From: Deinococcus budaensis
GTDB lineage: Bacteria > Deinococcota > Deinococci > Deinococcales > Deinococcaceae
Length of the DNA: 64,000 nt
Direction of reading: 5' to 3'
NCBI RefSeq assembly: GCF_014201885.1
Contig: NZ_JACHFN010000007.1
Coordinates: forward strand, 156,311-220,310
Part shown: positions 54,466 to 63,374 of the stretch, one piece after another
How the letters are laid out: each line of letters opens with the position of its first letter
How positions within the stretch are numbered: position 1 is the first letter of the stretch
Program-made: the position numbers and the translations under genes
The notes under the pieces: generated by a model
The model's database searches: none
What the model was told of the DNA's origin: nothing
What the model saw: only the letters and a program-made list of their open reading frames with translations

Positions 54466-55984
54466 CTTTCAGCACCGCTCGGCCGAGATCAACGACCTGC
54501 TGTGCATCCTCAACCTGCTGGCCTGGGACGCCCGCACCCAGATGCCGGCGGGCGGCAGCCCGACCCGGGCGCAGCAGACCGCCACCCTCAGCGGCCTCGC
54601 GCAACGGCAGCTGCTCGACCCGGCGTATGAGCGGGCCGCCGAGGCCGCGCTGAGCACCGCCGAACCCGGCAGCGTCGCCGCCCGCGCGGCGGAACAGGCC
54701 CTCGGCGCCGTCCGTGCCCTGCGGCGCGTGCCGGAGGACCTCACCCGCGACCTCGCCCTCACGAAGAGCGCGGCGCAGGACGCCTGGGTGGAGGCGCGGG
54801 CGCGCGGCGACTTCGGGCACTTCGCCCCGCACCTCACGCGGATGGTGGACCTCACGCGCCGACTGGCAGACGCACTGGGTCACCGCGAGCACCCCTACGA
54901 CGCGCTGCTCGGCCTGTACGAACCCGGCCTCACGACCCGGACGCTGGGGGAGCTGTTCTCCCAGTTGCGCCCGCACCACCTGTCGCTGCTACGTGACGTG
55001 CAGGCCCGGCCCCAGCCCCGCCTCGACTTTCTGGCGCGCGACTACGGCGTGGCCGAACAGGAGGTGCTCGCACTGGAGCTGGCGCAGGCCACCGGCTACG
55101 ACCTGGCGCGGGGACGGCTCGACGCGTCCGCGCATCCCTTTGAGATCAGCTTCACGCGCGAGGACGTGCGCATCACCACCCGCTACCGGCCGGATTTCCT
55201 GCCCGGGGCACTGTTCGGTGTCCTGCACGAGGCGGGGCACGCCATGTACGAGCAGGGGGTCTCGCCCGAGCTGACCCGCAGCGTCCTCACGTCGGACCTG
55301 CTGGGCCTGTACGCCGTGGGCGGCGCGAGCTACGGCACGCACGAGAGCCAGTCGCGGCTGTGGGAAAACCGGGTGGGCCGCTCACGCGCCTTCTGGGACC
55401 GGCACTTCCCCCGGGCGCAGGCGCTGTTTCCCTCGCAGCTCGCGGACGTGACCGCCGAGGAGTTCTGGCGGGCGGTGAACCGGGTTCAGCCCAGCCTGAT
55501 CCGGGTGGAGGCCGACGAACTCACCTACGACCTGCACATCATGCTGCGGGTGGACCTCGAGACGGCCCTGATTGCCGGGGACCTGACGGTGCCCGAGCTG
55601 CCAGAAGCGTGGAACGCGCGCATGGAGGCCGACCTGGGCCTGAAGGTCCCGGACGACGCGCGCGGGGTGTTGCAGGACATCCACTGGTCCGCCGGGCTGT
55701 TCGGCTCCTTCCCGACCTACACGGTGGGCAACGTGATGGCCGCGCAGTTTTTCGAGGCGGCCCAGGCGGCGCTGCCGGACCTCGGCGCTTCGCTGGCCCG
55801 GGGGGAGTACGGCCCGCTGCGCACGTGGCTGACCGAACAGATCTACCGGCATGGCCGGACCTACACCCCGCACGAACTTCTCGAACGCACGACGGGGCGC
55901 GGCCTGGACCCGGCGCCCTACCTGGCCTACCTCAGCGGCAAATACCGTGACCTGTACGGTCTCACGGCAAAGGAGACAGCATGA
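54458..55984 (+). CDS. M32 metallocarboxypeptidase
   Basis: Zinc carboxypeptidase of 508 residues, full length for the family. The HExxH motif is H256-E257-A-G-H260 in VLHEAGHAMYEQG, with the third ligand Glu near 296 (GTHESQSRLWENRVGRS). HPFEISFTREDVRITTRY and GNVMAAQFF are also typical. It removes C-terminal residues from peptides in the cytoplasm. The start is GTG 54458, overlapping the previous gene by 8 bases. Confidence 0.94.
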   Translation: MNDFQHRSAEINDLLCILNLLAWDARTQMPAGGSPTRAQQTATLSGLAQRQLLDPAYERAAEAALSTAEPGSVAARAAEQALGAVRALRRVPEDLTRDLALTKSAAQDAWVEARARGDFGHFAPHLTRMVDLTRRLADALGHREHPYDALLGLYEPGLTTRTLGELFSQLRPHHLSLLRDVQARPQPRLDFLARDYGVAEQEVLALELAQATGYDLARGRLDASAHPFEISFTREDVRITTRYRPDFLPGALFGVLHEAGHAMYEQGVSPELTRSVLTSDLLGLYAVGGASYGTHESQSRLWENRVGRSRAFWDRHFPRAQALFPSQLADVTAEEFWRAVNRVQPSLIRVEADELTYDLHIMLRVDLETALIAGDLTVPELPEAWNARMEADLGLKVPDDARGVLQDIHWSAGLFGSFPTYTVGNVMAAQFFEAAQAALPDLGASLARGEYGPLRTWLTEQIYRHGRTYTPHELLERTTGRGLDPAPYLAYLSGKYRDLYGLTAKETA

Positions 55985-56736
55985 CCCAGCACGCGGGCAG
56001 TCTGGCAGGCAAGGTCGCGGTCGTGACGGGCGCGAGCAGCGGCATCGGCGAGGCGACCGCGCTCGCCCTCGCGGCGCAGGGGGCGGGGGTGGTGCTGGTC
56101 GCGCGCCGGGAAGACCGTCTCCAGGCGCTCGCGGGGCAGGTGCGGAGCGCCGGGGGACGGGCCGAGGTGGTGGCCGCCGACATCGCCCACGAGGACCAGG
56201 CCCGGCTCGCCGTGGAGCGGGCCGCGGCCGCCTTCGGGCGAGTGGACATCCTGGTGAACAACGCCGGGCTGATGCTGCTCGGCCCAGTCACCGGGGCCGA
56301 CACGACCGACTGGCGGCGCATGATCGAGGTGAACCTGCTGGGGCTGATGTACGCCACGCACGCGGCCCTGCCCCACATGCGCGCTGGGGGCGGCGGGCAC
56401 ATCGTGAACATCTCCTCGGTGTCGGGACGGGGCGCGAGTCCAACTTCTGCCGGGTACAGCGCCTCCAAATGGGGCGTCGGCGGCTTCAGCGAGGGTCTGC
56501 GGCAGGAAGTGCGGCTCGACCGCATCCGCGTCACGGTGATCGAACCCGGCGTGGTGGCGACCGAACTCACCGACCACATCACCCACCAGGAGACCAGGGC
56601 GGCCTACGAGGGCCGCATCGCCCAGATGACCCCGCTGGAATCCGGGGACATCGCCGCCGCCGTCGTGTACGCCGTGACGCAGCCCGAGCGGGTCAACGTC
56701 AACGAGATCCTGATCCGGCCCCTCGACCAGGGGTAG
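55981..56736 (+). CDS. Short-chain dehydrogenase/reductase
   Basis: Classical SDR of 251 residues: VTGASSGIGEA, NNAGLML, catalytic Ser in NISSVSGR, Tyr-x3-Lys in YSASKWG, PGVVATEL. The C-terminal RVNVNEILIRPLDQ matches the YdfG-like subgroup acting on hydroxy acids such as serine or 3-hydroxy compounds. Starts 4 bases before the carboxypeptidase stop. Confidence 0.92.
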   Translation: MTQHAGSLAGKVAVVTGASSGIGEATALALAAQGAGVVLVARREDRLQALAGQVRSAGGRAEVVAADIAHEDQARLAVERAAAAFGRVDILVNNAGLMLLGPVTGADTTDWRRMIEVNLLGLMYATHAALPHMRAGGGGHIVNISSVSGRGASPTSAGYSASKWGVGGFSEGLRQEVRLDRIRVTVIEPGVVATELTDHITHQETRAAYEGRIAQMTPLESGDIAAAVVYAVTQPERVNVNEILIRPLDQG

Positions 56737-56794
56737 GGCGGGAAGGTCACCAACCACCGCCCGGGCTTGTCCGAGGTCACCGAAGGAGACCCGC

Positions 56795-58363
56795 ATGAGG
56801 AAAGCTGCCGCTGCCGCCCTGTCCCTCGCCCTCACCGCCGCGCTCGCTTCCGCCGCACCCGTGCGGGGCGGCACCCTGGTCTACGGCCGCTACGCGGATT
56901 CGCTGCTGCTCGACCCGGTCTACACCGACGCGAACCTCGACATCTGGATCCTGACCAACCTCTACGAGACCCTGATCGAACGGGTGCCGGGCAGCGACAC
57001 TTTCCGGGGGGCGCTCGCCTCGTCGTACGCCTTCTCCAAAGACGGCAAGACCTTCACCCTGACCCTGCGCCCCGGCGTGAAGTTTTCCGACGGGACCCCG
57101 CTGACCTCAGCCGACGTGAAGTTCTCGCTGGACCGGGCGCGCAACCCGAACCACGGGGCGTGGAACGCGCTGCTGTCGTCCATCCGCAGCGTGGCCGCGC
57201 GGGGCAACCGGGTCGTGATCACCCTGAGCCAGCCCGACCCCACCCTGATCGCGGCGCTCGCCACCTTCAACTCGGCCATCCTGCCGCAGAAGCGCTACGC
57301 GGCCACAGCAGGCAAGGACGACGCCGCCCGGGCCAAGGCCTTTGCCGAGAAGCCCGTCGGCACCGGCCCCTTCGTGCTGTCCGAGTGGAAGCGCGGCTCG
57401 ACGATGGTGCTCAGGCGCAACCCGCTCTACTGGAAAAAGGGCGAGGACGGCCAGGCCCTCCCCTACCTGGACGCCATCCGCTTCGAGATCCTGCCGGACG
57501 ACAACACCCGCATCCTGAAACTGCAATCCGGTGAGATTCAGGGGGCGGAATTCATTCCTTTCGCCCGGGTCGGGGAGCTGAAGGCCAACCCGCAGCTCAA
57601 TATGGTGCTGTTCCCCTCCACGCGGCGGAACTTCATCGTGTTCAATACCCGCGCGAAGCTGGGGAACGGGGCGAGCAACCCGCTGGCGAACCTGAAACTG
57701 CGTCAGGCGCTCAACCACGCGACGGACAAGGCCGCCCTGATCCGGCTGGTCGCGTTCGGCAACGGCAAGGAAAGCCGGTCGTTTCTGGCAAGCACCACGC
57801 CGCTGTTCGCCGCGCAGCCCGGCTACCCGTACAACCTGGCGAAGGCCAGGGAGCTGTTCAAGGCGTCCGGCGTGCCCGCCAACACGGCGCTGACCCTCCA
57901 GATCGTGGCGGGCAATGCCGACCAGATCGCCCTGGCGACGGCCCTGCAACAGATGTGGGCGGCGCTGGGCGTGCGGCTGAACATCACCCAGCTGGAGAGC
58001 GCCACCGCCAACGCCCGCTACGCGGCGAACGACTTCCAGATGCAGTTCAACTACTGGACGGACGACATCGCCGACCCCAGCCAGGGCACGGCGTACGCGG
58101 CCGTGTACGAGAACGCGGAGTCCTTTCACACCGGCTTTCGGAGCGCCCGGGTGGACGCCCTGTTCGCGCAGAGCCAGAAGGAACTCGACCGGGCAAAACG
58201 GGCGGCCCTGTACCGCCAGATTCAGGGCCTGCACATGCAGGCCGCGCCGATGCTGTTCCTGTACGAGCAGCCCTTCCCGGTCGCGCTGCGGCGCAGCGTG
58301 AAAGGCTTCGTGCAGACGCCCCTGGGGACCAACCTCTTCGTGAACACCTTCCTGGAGAAGTGA
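56795..58363 (+). CDS. Peptide-type ABC transporter substrate-binding protein, second copy
   Basis: Protein of 522 residues, paralogous to the product of 45568-47139 over its whole length (shared VYGRYADSL, DIWILTNLY, PDDNTRILKLQ, QGAEFIPF). It has a signal peptide (AAAAALSLALTAALASA) and its own GAAGGAGACC ribosome-binding site. No second permease set is present, so both binding proteins probably serve the same membrane complex with different ligands. Confidence 0.93.
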   Translation: MRKAAAAALSLALTAALASAAPVRGGTLVYGRYADSLLLDPVYTDANLDIWILTNLYETLIERVPGSDTFRGALASSYAFSKDGKTFTLTLRPGVKFSDGTPLTSADVKFSLDRARNPNHGAWNALLSSIRSVAARGNRVVITLSQPDPTLIAALATFNSAILPQKRYAATAGKDDAARAKAFAEKPVGTGPFVLSEWKRGSTMVLRRNPLYWKKGEDGQALPYLDAIRFEILPDDNTRILKLQSGEIQGAEFIPFARVGELKANPQLNMVLFPSTRRNFIVFNTRAKLGNGASNPLANLKLRQALNHATDKAALIRLVAFGNGKESRSFLASTTPLFAAQPGYPYNLAKARELFKASGVPANTALTLQIVAGNADQIALATALQQMWAALGVRLNITQLESATANARYAANDFQMQFNYWTDDIADPSQGTAYAAVYENAESFHTGFRSARVDALFAQSQKELDRAKRAALYRQIQGLHMQAAPMLFLYEQPFPVALRRSVKGFVQTPLGTNLFVNTFLEK

Positions 58364-58376
58364 TGGAGGGCGGCGC

Positions 58377-58577
58377 ATGGATGCTGTCCTGACCGTCACG
58401 CCCAGGGTCGTGGGCCTGCTCGCCGGCGCGGGGGGGCTGGACCTGACCCCCGAGCGGGCAGGGGCGCTCGTTCCGGCCGTTCAGGCGCTGCTGGCGGGGG
58501 ACGCGCGGCTCGCCGCCCTGAACCTGCACGTCGTCAGCGCGGCCGGGACCGTGTGGCCGGACGTGCCGGATGACTGA
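58377..58577 (+). CDS. AtzG-like small amidase partner
   Basis: Protein of 66 residues, mostly helical (LDLTPERAGALVPAVQALLAGDARLAALNL). It ends 8 bases inside the amidase gene. Size, helix pattern and position match AtzG/DUF4089 proteins, which bind and stabilise AtzE-type amidases in a GatCAB-like complex. GGAGGGCGGCGC precedes the ATG. The assignment rests mainly on context. Confidence 0.6.
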   Translation: MDAVLTVTPRVVGLLAGAGGLDLTPERAGALVPAVQALLAGDARLAALNLHVVSAAGTVWPDVPDD

Positions 58578-59949
58578 CTCCAATGTCCTGTTCGCGTCCA
58601 TCCCGCAGGTGGGGGCGCGCTACCGGGCGGGGACGCTCTCGCCCGTCGAGGTCACCCGGGCCGCGCTCGCCCGGATTCAGGAACTCGACCCGGGCCTGAA
58701 CGCCTTCATCACCGTGACGGCGGACCTCGCCCTGGCCCAGGCCGCCCGCGCCGAGGCGGAATTGCGCGCGGGCACGGACCGGGGACCGCTGCACGGCATC
58801 CCGGTCGCCCTCAAGGACCTGGTGGACACGGCGGGGGTGCGCACCACCTGCGGCTCTCGCCTGCGCTCGGGGCACGTGCCGGACCACGACGCGGCCGTCA
58901 CCGTGCGGCTGCGGGAGGCGGGCGCGGTGCTGCTGGGCAAGACGAACCTGCTGGAATTCGCCTACGGCGCCGTGCACCCGGACTACGGGCAGACGAACAA
59001 CCCCTGGGACCTGAGCCGCACGTCCGGGGGCAGCAGCGGGGGGTCCGCCGCCGCCGTGGCGGCCGGGCTGTGCTTCGCGGCGTTCGGGACGGACACGGGC
59101 GGGTCCATCCGGATTCCCGCGGCGTACTGCGGGGTCACCGGCCTCAAACCCACCGCTGGCCTGGTGCCGCTCGGCGGGGTGTTCCCGCTCTCGTGGTCGC
59201 TGGACCACGGCGGCCCCCTGGCGCGCAGCAGCGGGGACGCCGCCCTGATGCTCGCGGCCCTCACCGGCCAGCCGGTCAACGCGGCGCCGCGTGACCTGCG
59301 CGGGGTTCGCTTCGGGGTCCTGGAGGAGCACACCCGCGGCCCCGAGATGCAGCCGGGCGTCGCGGAGGTATTCGGGCGGGCCTGTGACGCCCTGCGCGGG
59401 GCCGGGGCCGTGCTGGTCGAGGTGCAGGTCCCGGACCTCGACCTCGTGGACGCCGCGCTGCTGCCGGTGCTGCTGCCCGAGGCGAGCGCGGTCCACGCGG
59501 CGTGGTTGCGGGAGTCCCCGGAGGCCTACGCCCCGGCCACCCGCCGCCAGCTCGAACTCGGGTTCACGGTGGGCGGGGTCGCGCACGTGCGGGCGCAGCA
59601 GTTCCGCCACCGGCTCGCCCGCGACTTTCTCGCGGCCCTCTCGGGGGTGGAGGCGATGCTCACGCCGACCGTTCCGTGGGTCGCGCCGCACGAGGACCCC
59701 GCCGTCGCCGGGGACCAAGGCTCCGCCGAGGCGCGGCGCACCGCCCCGGCGAACCTGACAGGCTTTCCGGCCCTGAGCCTGAACGCGGGCTTCTCGGCGG
59801 GGCTGCCGGTCGGCCTGCAAGTGACGACCCGCCCCGGCGAGGACGCCCTCGCCCTGTCGCTGGGCGCGAGCCTCGAGGCGCTGCTGGGCGAGAACCGCAT
59901 TCCGCCACCCCCTGCGGGCACCCGCCCTGGCGAAAGGACGACCCTATGA
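58570..59949 (+). CDS. Amidase-signature-family hydrolase
   Basis: Amidase of 459 residues with the Ser-cisSer-Lys triad: K82 ([11 protein letters not shown]), the cis-Ser at S155/S156 (GGSSGGS) and nucleophile S179 ([12 protein letters not shown]). Other family marks are [13 protein letters not shown] and VTGLKPT. It may hydrolyse a linear amide or ureide produced by the upstream amidohydrolase. The small AtzG-like partner overlaps its start. Confidence 0.93.
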   Translation: MTDSNVLFASIPQVGARYRAGTLSPVEVTRAALARIQELDPGLNAFITVTADLALAQAARAEAELRAGTDRGPLHGIPVALKDLVDTAGVRTTCGSRLRSGHVPDHDAAVTVRLREAGAVLLGKTNLLEFAYGAVHPDYGQTNNPWDLSRTSGGSSGGSAAAVAAGLCFAAFGTDTGGSIRIPAAYCGVTGLKPTAGLVPLGGVFPLSWSLDHGGPLARSSGDAALMLAALTGQPVNAAPRDLRGVRFGVLEEHTRGPEMQPGVAEVFGRACDALRGAGAVLVEVQVPDLDLVDAALLPVLLPEASAVHAAWLRESPEAYAPATRRQLELGFTVGGVAHVRAQQFRHRLARDFLAALSGVEAMLTPTVPWVAPHEDPAVAGDQGSAEARRTAPANLTGFPALSLNAGFSAGLPVGLQVTTRPGEDALALSLGASLEALLGENRIPPPPAGTRPGERTTL

Positions 59950-60005
59950 CAGCATCCTCCGGACCCGCGCGACCCCTGCTCTCTCCCCTGGCGGTCCACC
60001 CGTGA
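59946..60005 (+). CDS. 19-codon coupling ORF between amidase and SDR genes
   Basis: A tiny ORF begins with an ATGA overlap on the amidase stop and ends with a GTGA overlap on the next SDR start. It fills the 52-base gap exactly. The peptide ([19 protein letters not shown]) is unlikely to have a function of its own; it may carry ribosomes across by termination-reinitiation. Confidence 0.35.
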   Translation: MTASSGPARPLLSPLAVHP

Positions 60006-60766
60006 ACGTGCGCTTCGACGGCCAGACGGTGATGGTCACCGGGGCAGCGCACGGCTTCGGGCGCGCGATCTCGCTGGCCTTTGCGGCGCGCGGCGCGCAG
60101 GTCTGGGCCTGCGACGTGAACGAAGCCGGGCTGCGGGAGACAGAGGCCCTCGCCGCCGAACAGGGCTTCTCGCTGCACGTCCGCACAGTCGACGTGGCGG
60201 ACCCGGAGGCCGTGCGGACCTTCGTGCAGGAAGCGTCGGGCGCACAGGGGGTGGACGTGCTCGTGAACAATGCGGGCGGTGTGCTGGGTCAGGTCGGACG
60301 GCCGCTGGAGGAGATCAGCCCGGAGGACTGGCACGCGATCTTCCGGGTGAACCTCGACGGCGCGTTCTACTTCAGCCAGGCGGTCGCGCCGCTGATGAAG
60401 GCCCGGGGCGGCGGGCGCATCGTCAACATCAGCAGCGGCGCCGGGCTGGGCGTGAGCCTCACCGGCATCCAGGCGTACGCGAGCGCCAAAGCCGCCCAGA
60501 TCGGGCTGACCCGGCAGCTCGCGCACGAACTCGGCCAGTGGGGCATCACCGTGAACAACGTCGCGCCGGGCTTCGTGCGCAGCAACCCCACGACCGAGCG
60601 GCAGTGGGAGAGCTACGGCGAGGAGGGGCAGCGCAAGCTGGTGGAGGGGATCGCCCTCCGGCGACTCGGCAGCCCGGACGACATCGCGCACGCGGTGCTG
60701 TTCTTCGCGTCCGGGTACGCGGGCTGGGTGACCGGGCAGGTCCTGAGCGTGGACGGGGGCCGCTGA
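60002..60766 (+). CDS. Short-chain dehydrogenase/reductase
   Basis: Classical SDR of 254 residues: VTGAAHGFGRAIS, NNAGGVLG, catalytic Ser in NISSGAG, Tyr-x3-Lys in YASAKAAQIG, GWVTGQVLSVDGGR at the C-terminus. No ribosome-binding site precedes GTG 60002, so translation probably depends on coupling with the mini-ORF. TGATG overlap with the peptidase gene. Substrate unknown. Confidence 0.92.
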   Translation: MNVRFDGQTVMVTGAAHGFGRAISLAFAARGAQVWACDVNEAGLRETEALAAEQGFSLHVRTVDVADPEAVRTFVQEASGAQGVDVLVNNAGGVLGQVGRPLEEISPEDWHAIFRVNLDGAFYFSQAVAPLMKARGGGRIVNISSGAGLGVSLTGIQAYASAKAAQIGLTRQLAHELGQWGITVNNVAPGFVRSNPTTERQWESYGEEGQRKLVEGIALRRLGSPDDIAHAVLFFASGYAGWVTGQVLSVDGGR

Positions 60767-62163
60767 TGGAGGACGTCCTCGCCTACCTGGAGCAGCACTC
60801 CGCACGCCATCTGGAGGAATTGCGGGCCTTCGTCCGCATTCCCAGCGTCAGCACTGACCCGCAGCACGCGCCCGACGTGCGCCGCGCCGCCGGGTGGGTG
60901 GCCGCGCGCCTGGGCGCTGCGGGCCTGACCGACGCCCGGGTCCACGGCACCCCGGGGCACCCGGTCGTGACCGCCTCGTGGACGGGCGCCCCCGAGGCAC
61001 CGACGGTCCTCGTCTACGGGCACTACGACGTGCAGCCCCCCGACCCGCTGGACCGCTGGGACACGCCGCCCTTCGAGCCGACCCAGCGCGGCGGCCTGCT
61101 GTTCGGCCGCGGGGTATCGGACGACAAGGCGCCCCTGCTGATCCCGATCCGGGTGGCCGAGGCCTTTTTGCAGACGCGCGGGGCGCTGCCGGTCAACGTC
61201 AAGTTCCTGTTCGAGGGCGAGGAGGAGATCGGCAGCCCGCACCTCGCGGCCTTCGTGCAGGCGCACGTGGCGCAACTCCAGGCCGACTTCGTGCTCTCGG
61301 CCGACGGCGGCATGTGGCGCGCCGACCTCCCGACCCTCACCGTGAGCGCGCGGGGCCTGGCCGCGCTGGAATTCACCGTGCGCGGTCCTGGCCAGGACCT
61401 GCATTCCGGACGCCACGGGGGCGGCCTGCACAACCCGCTGCATGCCCTCGCGCGGATGATCGCCAGCCTGCACGACGCGGAGGGCCGGGTGGCCGTGGCG
61501 GGCTTCTACGACGATGTGCTGCCCCTCTCGCCCGAGGTCCGGGCCGACACGGCCGCCCTGCCTTTCCGGGACGAGGCATACCTGCGGGAGGTCGGCGCCC
61601 CCGGCACCTTCGGGGAACCGGGCTACAGCACGCTGGAACGCCAGTGGTACCGCCCGACCCTGGAGGTCAACGGGCTGTGGGGGGGGTACACCGGGGAGGG
61701 CAGCAAGACGGTCTTGCCGGGCGAGGCGCGCGCCAAGATCACCTGCCGACTCGTCCCGGGGCAGGACCCGGCGCGGGTGCGCGAGCAGATTCGGGCCTCC
61801 CTGCGCCGGCACACGCCCCCAGGCGTCACCGTCACGTTCGGGGACGGCGAACACGGGGCGCCCGCCTACAGCATCCCGCCGGACCACCTGGGGCTGCGGG
61901 TCGCGCAGGAGGCGCTCCGGGCGGTGTACGGCCGGGACCCCCTGAGGGTGGGCATGGGCGGTTCGGTTCCGATCTGTGACACCTTCCGGGACGTGCTGGG
62001 CATGGACACGGTGTTCCTCTCGTTCGCGGTGGGCGACGAGAATATCCACGCCCCCAACGAGTTTTTCCGCCTCGCCCGCCTTCAGGAAGGGGCGCACGCC
62101 TGGGCGGCGTACTTCGGGGCACTCGCCCGCTCACGCGACCTCGCGGGACAGGCCGGGGGGTGA
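60766..62163 (+). CDS. M20-family metallopeptidase (dipeptidase type)
   Basis: Zinc dipeptidase/deacylase of 465 residues, last gene of the operon. Metal and catalytic residues are visible: His and Asp in VYGHYDVQP, Asp in GVSDDKAPLL, Glu-Glu in FEGEEEIGS, Asp in LSADGGM and the C-terminal His in ENIHAPNE. The lid domain has HSGRHGGGLHNP. It likely releases amino acids from dipeptides or N-acyl amino acids, finishing breakdown of the imported compounds. Confidence 0.93.
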   Translation: MEDVLAYLEQHSARHLEELRAFVRIPSVSTDPQHAPDVRRAAGWVAARLGAAGLTDARVHGTPGHPVVTASWTGAPEAPTVLVYGHYDVQPPDPLDRWDTPPFEPTQRGGLLFGRGVSDDKAPLLIPIRVAEAFLQTRGALPVNVKFLFEGEEEIGSPHLAAFVQAHVAQLQADFVLSADGGMWRADLPTLTVSARGLAALEFTVRGPGQDLHSGRHGGGLHNPLHALARMIASLHDAEGRVAVAGFYDDVLPLSPEVRADTAALPFRDEAYLREVGAPGTFGEPGYSTLERQWYRPTLEVNGLWGGYTGEGSKTVLPGEARAKITCRLVPGQDPARVREQIRASLRRHTPPGVTVTFGDGEHGAPAYSIPPDHLGLRVAQEALRAVYGRDPLRVGMGGSVPICDTFRDVLGMDTVFLSFAVGDENIHAPNEFFRLARLQEGAHAWAAYFGALARSRDLAGQAGG

Positions 62164-62261
62164 AGGGGAGCAGCGGCCCCCCGGCGCAGCGGCTCACGCC
62201 CCACGTTCGTCCCGGCGGCGCAGGGGGTGGGACGGCGCAGTGTCGTGGGCGCTTGCCCTGA

Positions 62262-62319
62262 TGACAAGCTCACTTGACACAGTACAGGTGCTGACACCAA
62301 GTGTCAAGCAGACTTGTCA
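62262..62319. repeat. Nested inverted repeat enclosing a minus-strand promoter
   Basis: Outer arms TGACAAG (62262-62268) and CTTGTCA (62313-62319) and inner arms CTTGACAC (62273-62280) and GTGTCAAG (62301-62308) are perfect inverse complements, each outer arm 4 bases from its inner arm. The centre holds GGTG-CTGA-CACC (62287-62298). On the minus strand TTGACA (62307-62302) and TACTGT (62284-62279) are spaced by exactly 17 bases, a near-ideal promoter directed leftward, antisense to the end of the peptidase gene. The rest of this 271-base gap between convergent genes holds no gene. Confidence 0.65.
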
Positions 62320-62386
62320 GCCGCCGGGAGCGCCCGGCGTGCCCCGCGCACCTCCTCCCCGACGGTGCCGCTCCCGCCAGACGACA

Positions 62387-62422
62387 GCGCCCCCCCTCCC
62401 TGCGTACGGGTGGGGAGGGCGC
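62387..62422 (-). terminator. Candidate terminator of the V4R-like gene
   Basis: GGCGCCCTCCC and GGGAGGG-GGGGCGC on the minus strand can form a GC stem with a 10-12 base loop shortly after the V4R-like stop. No T-tract; moderate support. Confidence 0.4.
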
Positions 62423-62434
62423 CGGGAGGCTGAA

Positions 62435-62914
62435 TCAGAGCGGGCTGAAGACGAACTTGTCGGAGGTCCCGCCGCGCAGCACGCTCTCGGTGTGCTCGCC
62501 CAGGTAGGTCTTTCCGGTGATGGCTTCCAGCGCGCCCCACACCGCGCCGAGCGTGAAGGTGCATCGGCGCTGGCTGCCCATCGGCTCGCCCGCCGAGCAC
62601 ACGGTGTCCTGGGTCTCGATCACGACGGTGTCGCCCTCGCGGTAGGACTTCGTGACGGCGGCCAGGCAGGTGCCGTCCTTGCCGATGGCGGCGTTGAGAA
62701 TCCCCGCGAGGGTCTCGACCGGAACGTCCTTGCCCGCCACGCCCAGCTCGGCGGCGAGGTCACGGCCGCGCACCTTGCCCGCGCGGGTAAAGACGACGGC
62801 GGCGCCGTCCTCGCCGAGGGTGTCCTCGACGCCGACGATTACGGCCTTGAAGCAGACGATGGAGTTGTAGTCCCCGACCAGGGGGCGCAGGGCTGAGGTG
62901 GTGGTCGCAGTCAT
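62435..62914 (-). CDS. V4R-like small-ligand-binding domain protein
   Basis: Protein of 159 residues, no signal peptide. The C-terminal half (RRCTFTLGAVWGALEAITGKTYLGEHTE, ending DKFVFSPL) follows the V4R pattern of a buried Cys, a Gly-rich helix, a Glu-containing loop and a final hydrophobic strand. The N-terminal part (FTRAGKVRGRDLAAELG) resembles the first V4R helix pair. V4R domains bind hydrophobic or small ligands and often accompany signalling genes. A CAGGAGAAC site precedes the ATG. The family call is tentative. Confidence 0.55.
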   Translation of the reverse strand: MTATTTSALRPLVGDYNSIVCFKAVIVGVEDTLGEDGAAVVFTRAGKVRGRDLAAELGVAGKDVPVETLAGILNAAIGKDGTCLAAVTKSYREGDTVVIETQDTVCSAGEPMGSQRRCTFTLGAVWGALEAITGKTYLGEHTESVLRGGTSDKFVFSPL

Positions 62915-62996
62915 AGGGGTTCTCCTGAAATGAGGGGAGGCGAGCCATGGCTCGGGCAGGGTGACGAGAGGGGCCAGCCGGGCCTCAGGGCGGTGC

Positions 62997-63374
62997 TCAG
63001 AGGATGTCGGCGACGCCCTGTGCGGTGTCGCGGGCTTCCATGTGCAGCAGGCCGAGGTTCATTCCCGGCGGCGTCACCACCGCCAGCACCCCCTTGGTCC
63101 CGGCCGCGTAGATGTACACCTGCCCGGTCGCCCCGCTCACGCTCATGTCCGTCAGTTGCCCGGCCCCCAGCGTGTCGTTGATGCGCTTGCCCAGCCCCAG
63201 CGCCGTCGCCGCCATCGCCGCCACCCGGTTGGCGTCGGTCCCGTCGCCCATCGCCTGCGCGATGGGCAGCCCGTCCACGGTGGCGATCAAGGCCCCGCGC
63301 AACTCGGGCATCGAGCTGCGCAGGCTGGTCAGGGTGGCGTTGAGGCGGTCTTGTTTGCTCAGAATCGCAGTCAT
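62997..63374 (-). CDS. Roadblock/LC7 (MglB-like) protein
   Basis: Protein of 125 residues. The roadblock pattern is clear: helix LNATLTSLRSSMPELRGALIATVDGLPIA, helix VAAMAATALGLGKRIND, then VYIYAAGTKGVLAVVTPPGMNLGLL and a last helix. MglB-type dimers act as GTPase-activating or scaffold partners of MglA. Start TGATG overlap with the GTPase stop and GGAAAGGAC upstream. Cotranscribed with the GTPase and probably the V4R-like gene. Confidence 0.88.
   Translation of the reverse strand: MTAILSKQDRLNATLTSLRSSMPELRGALIATVDGLPIAQAMGDGTDANRVAAMAATALGLGKRINDTLGAGQLTDMSVSGATGQVYIYAAGTKGVLAVVTPPGMNLGLLHMEARDTAQGVADIL

Noticed and set aside
62082..62300. Small minus-strand ORF starting 5 bases after the TACTGT box
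   Set aside because: It would be a leaderless GTG-started ORF, but it is antisense to the peptidase gene and its product is low-complexity. The promoter is more interesting than this ORF.
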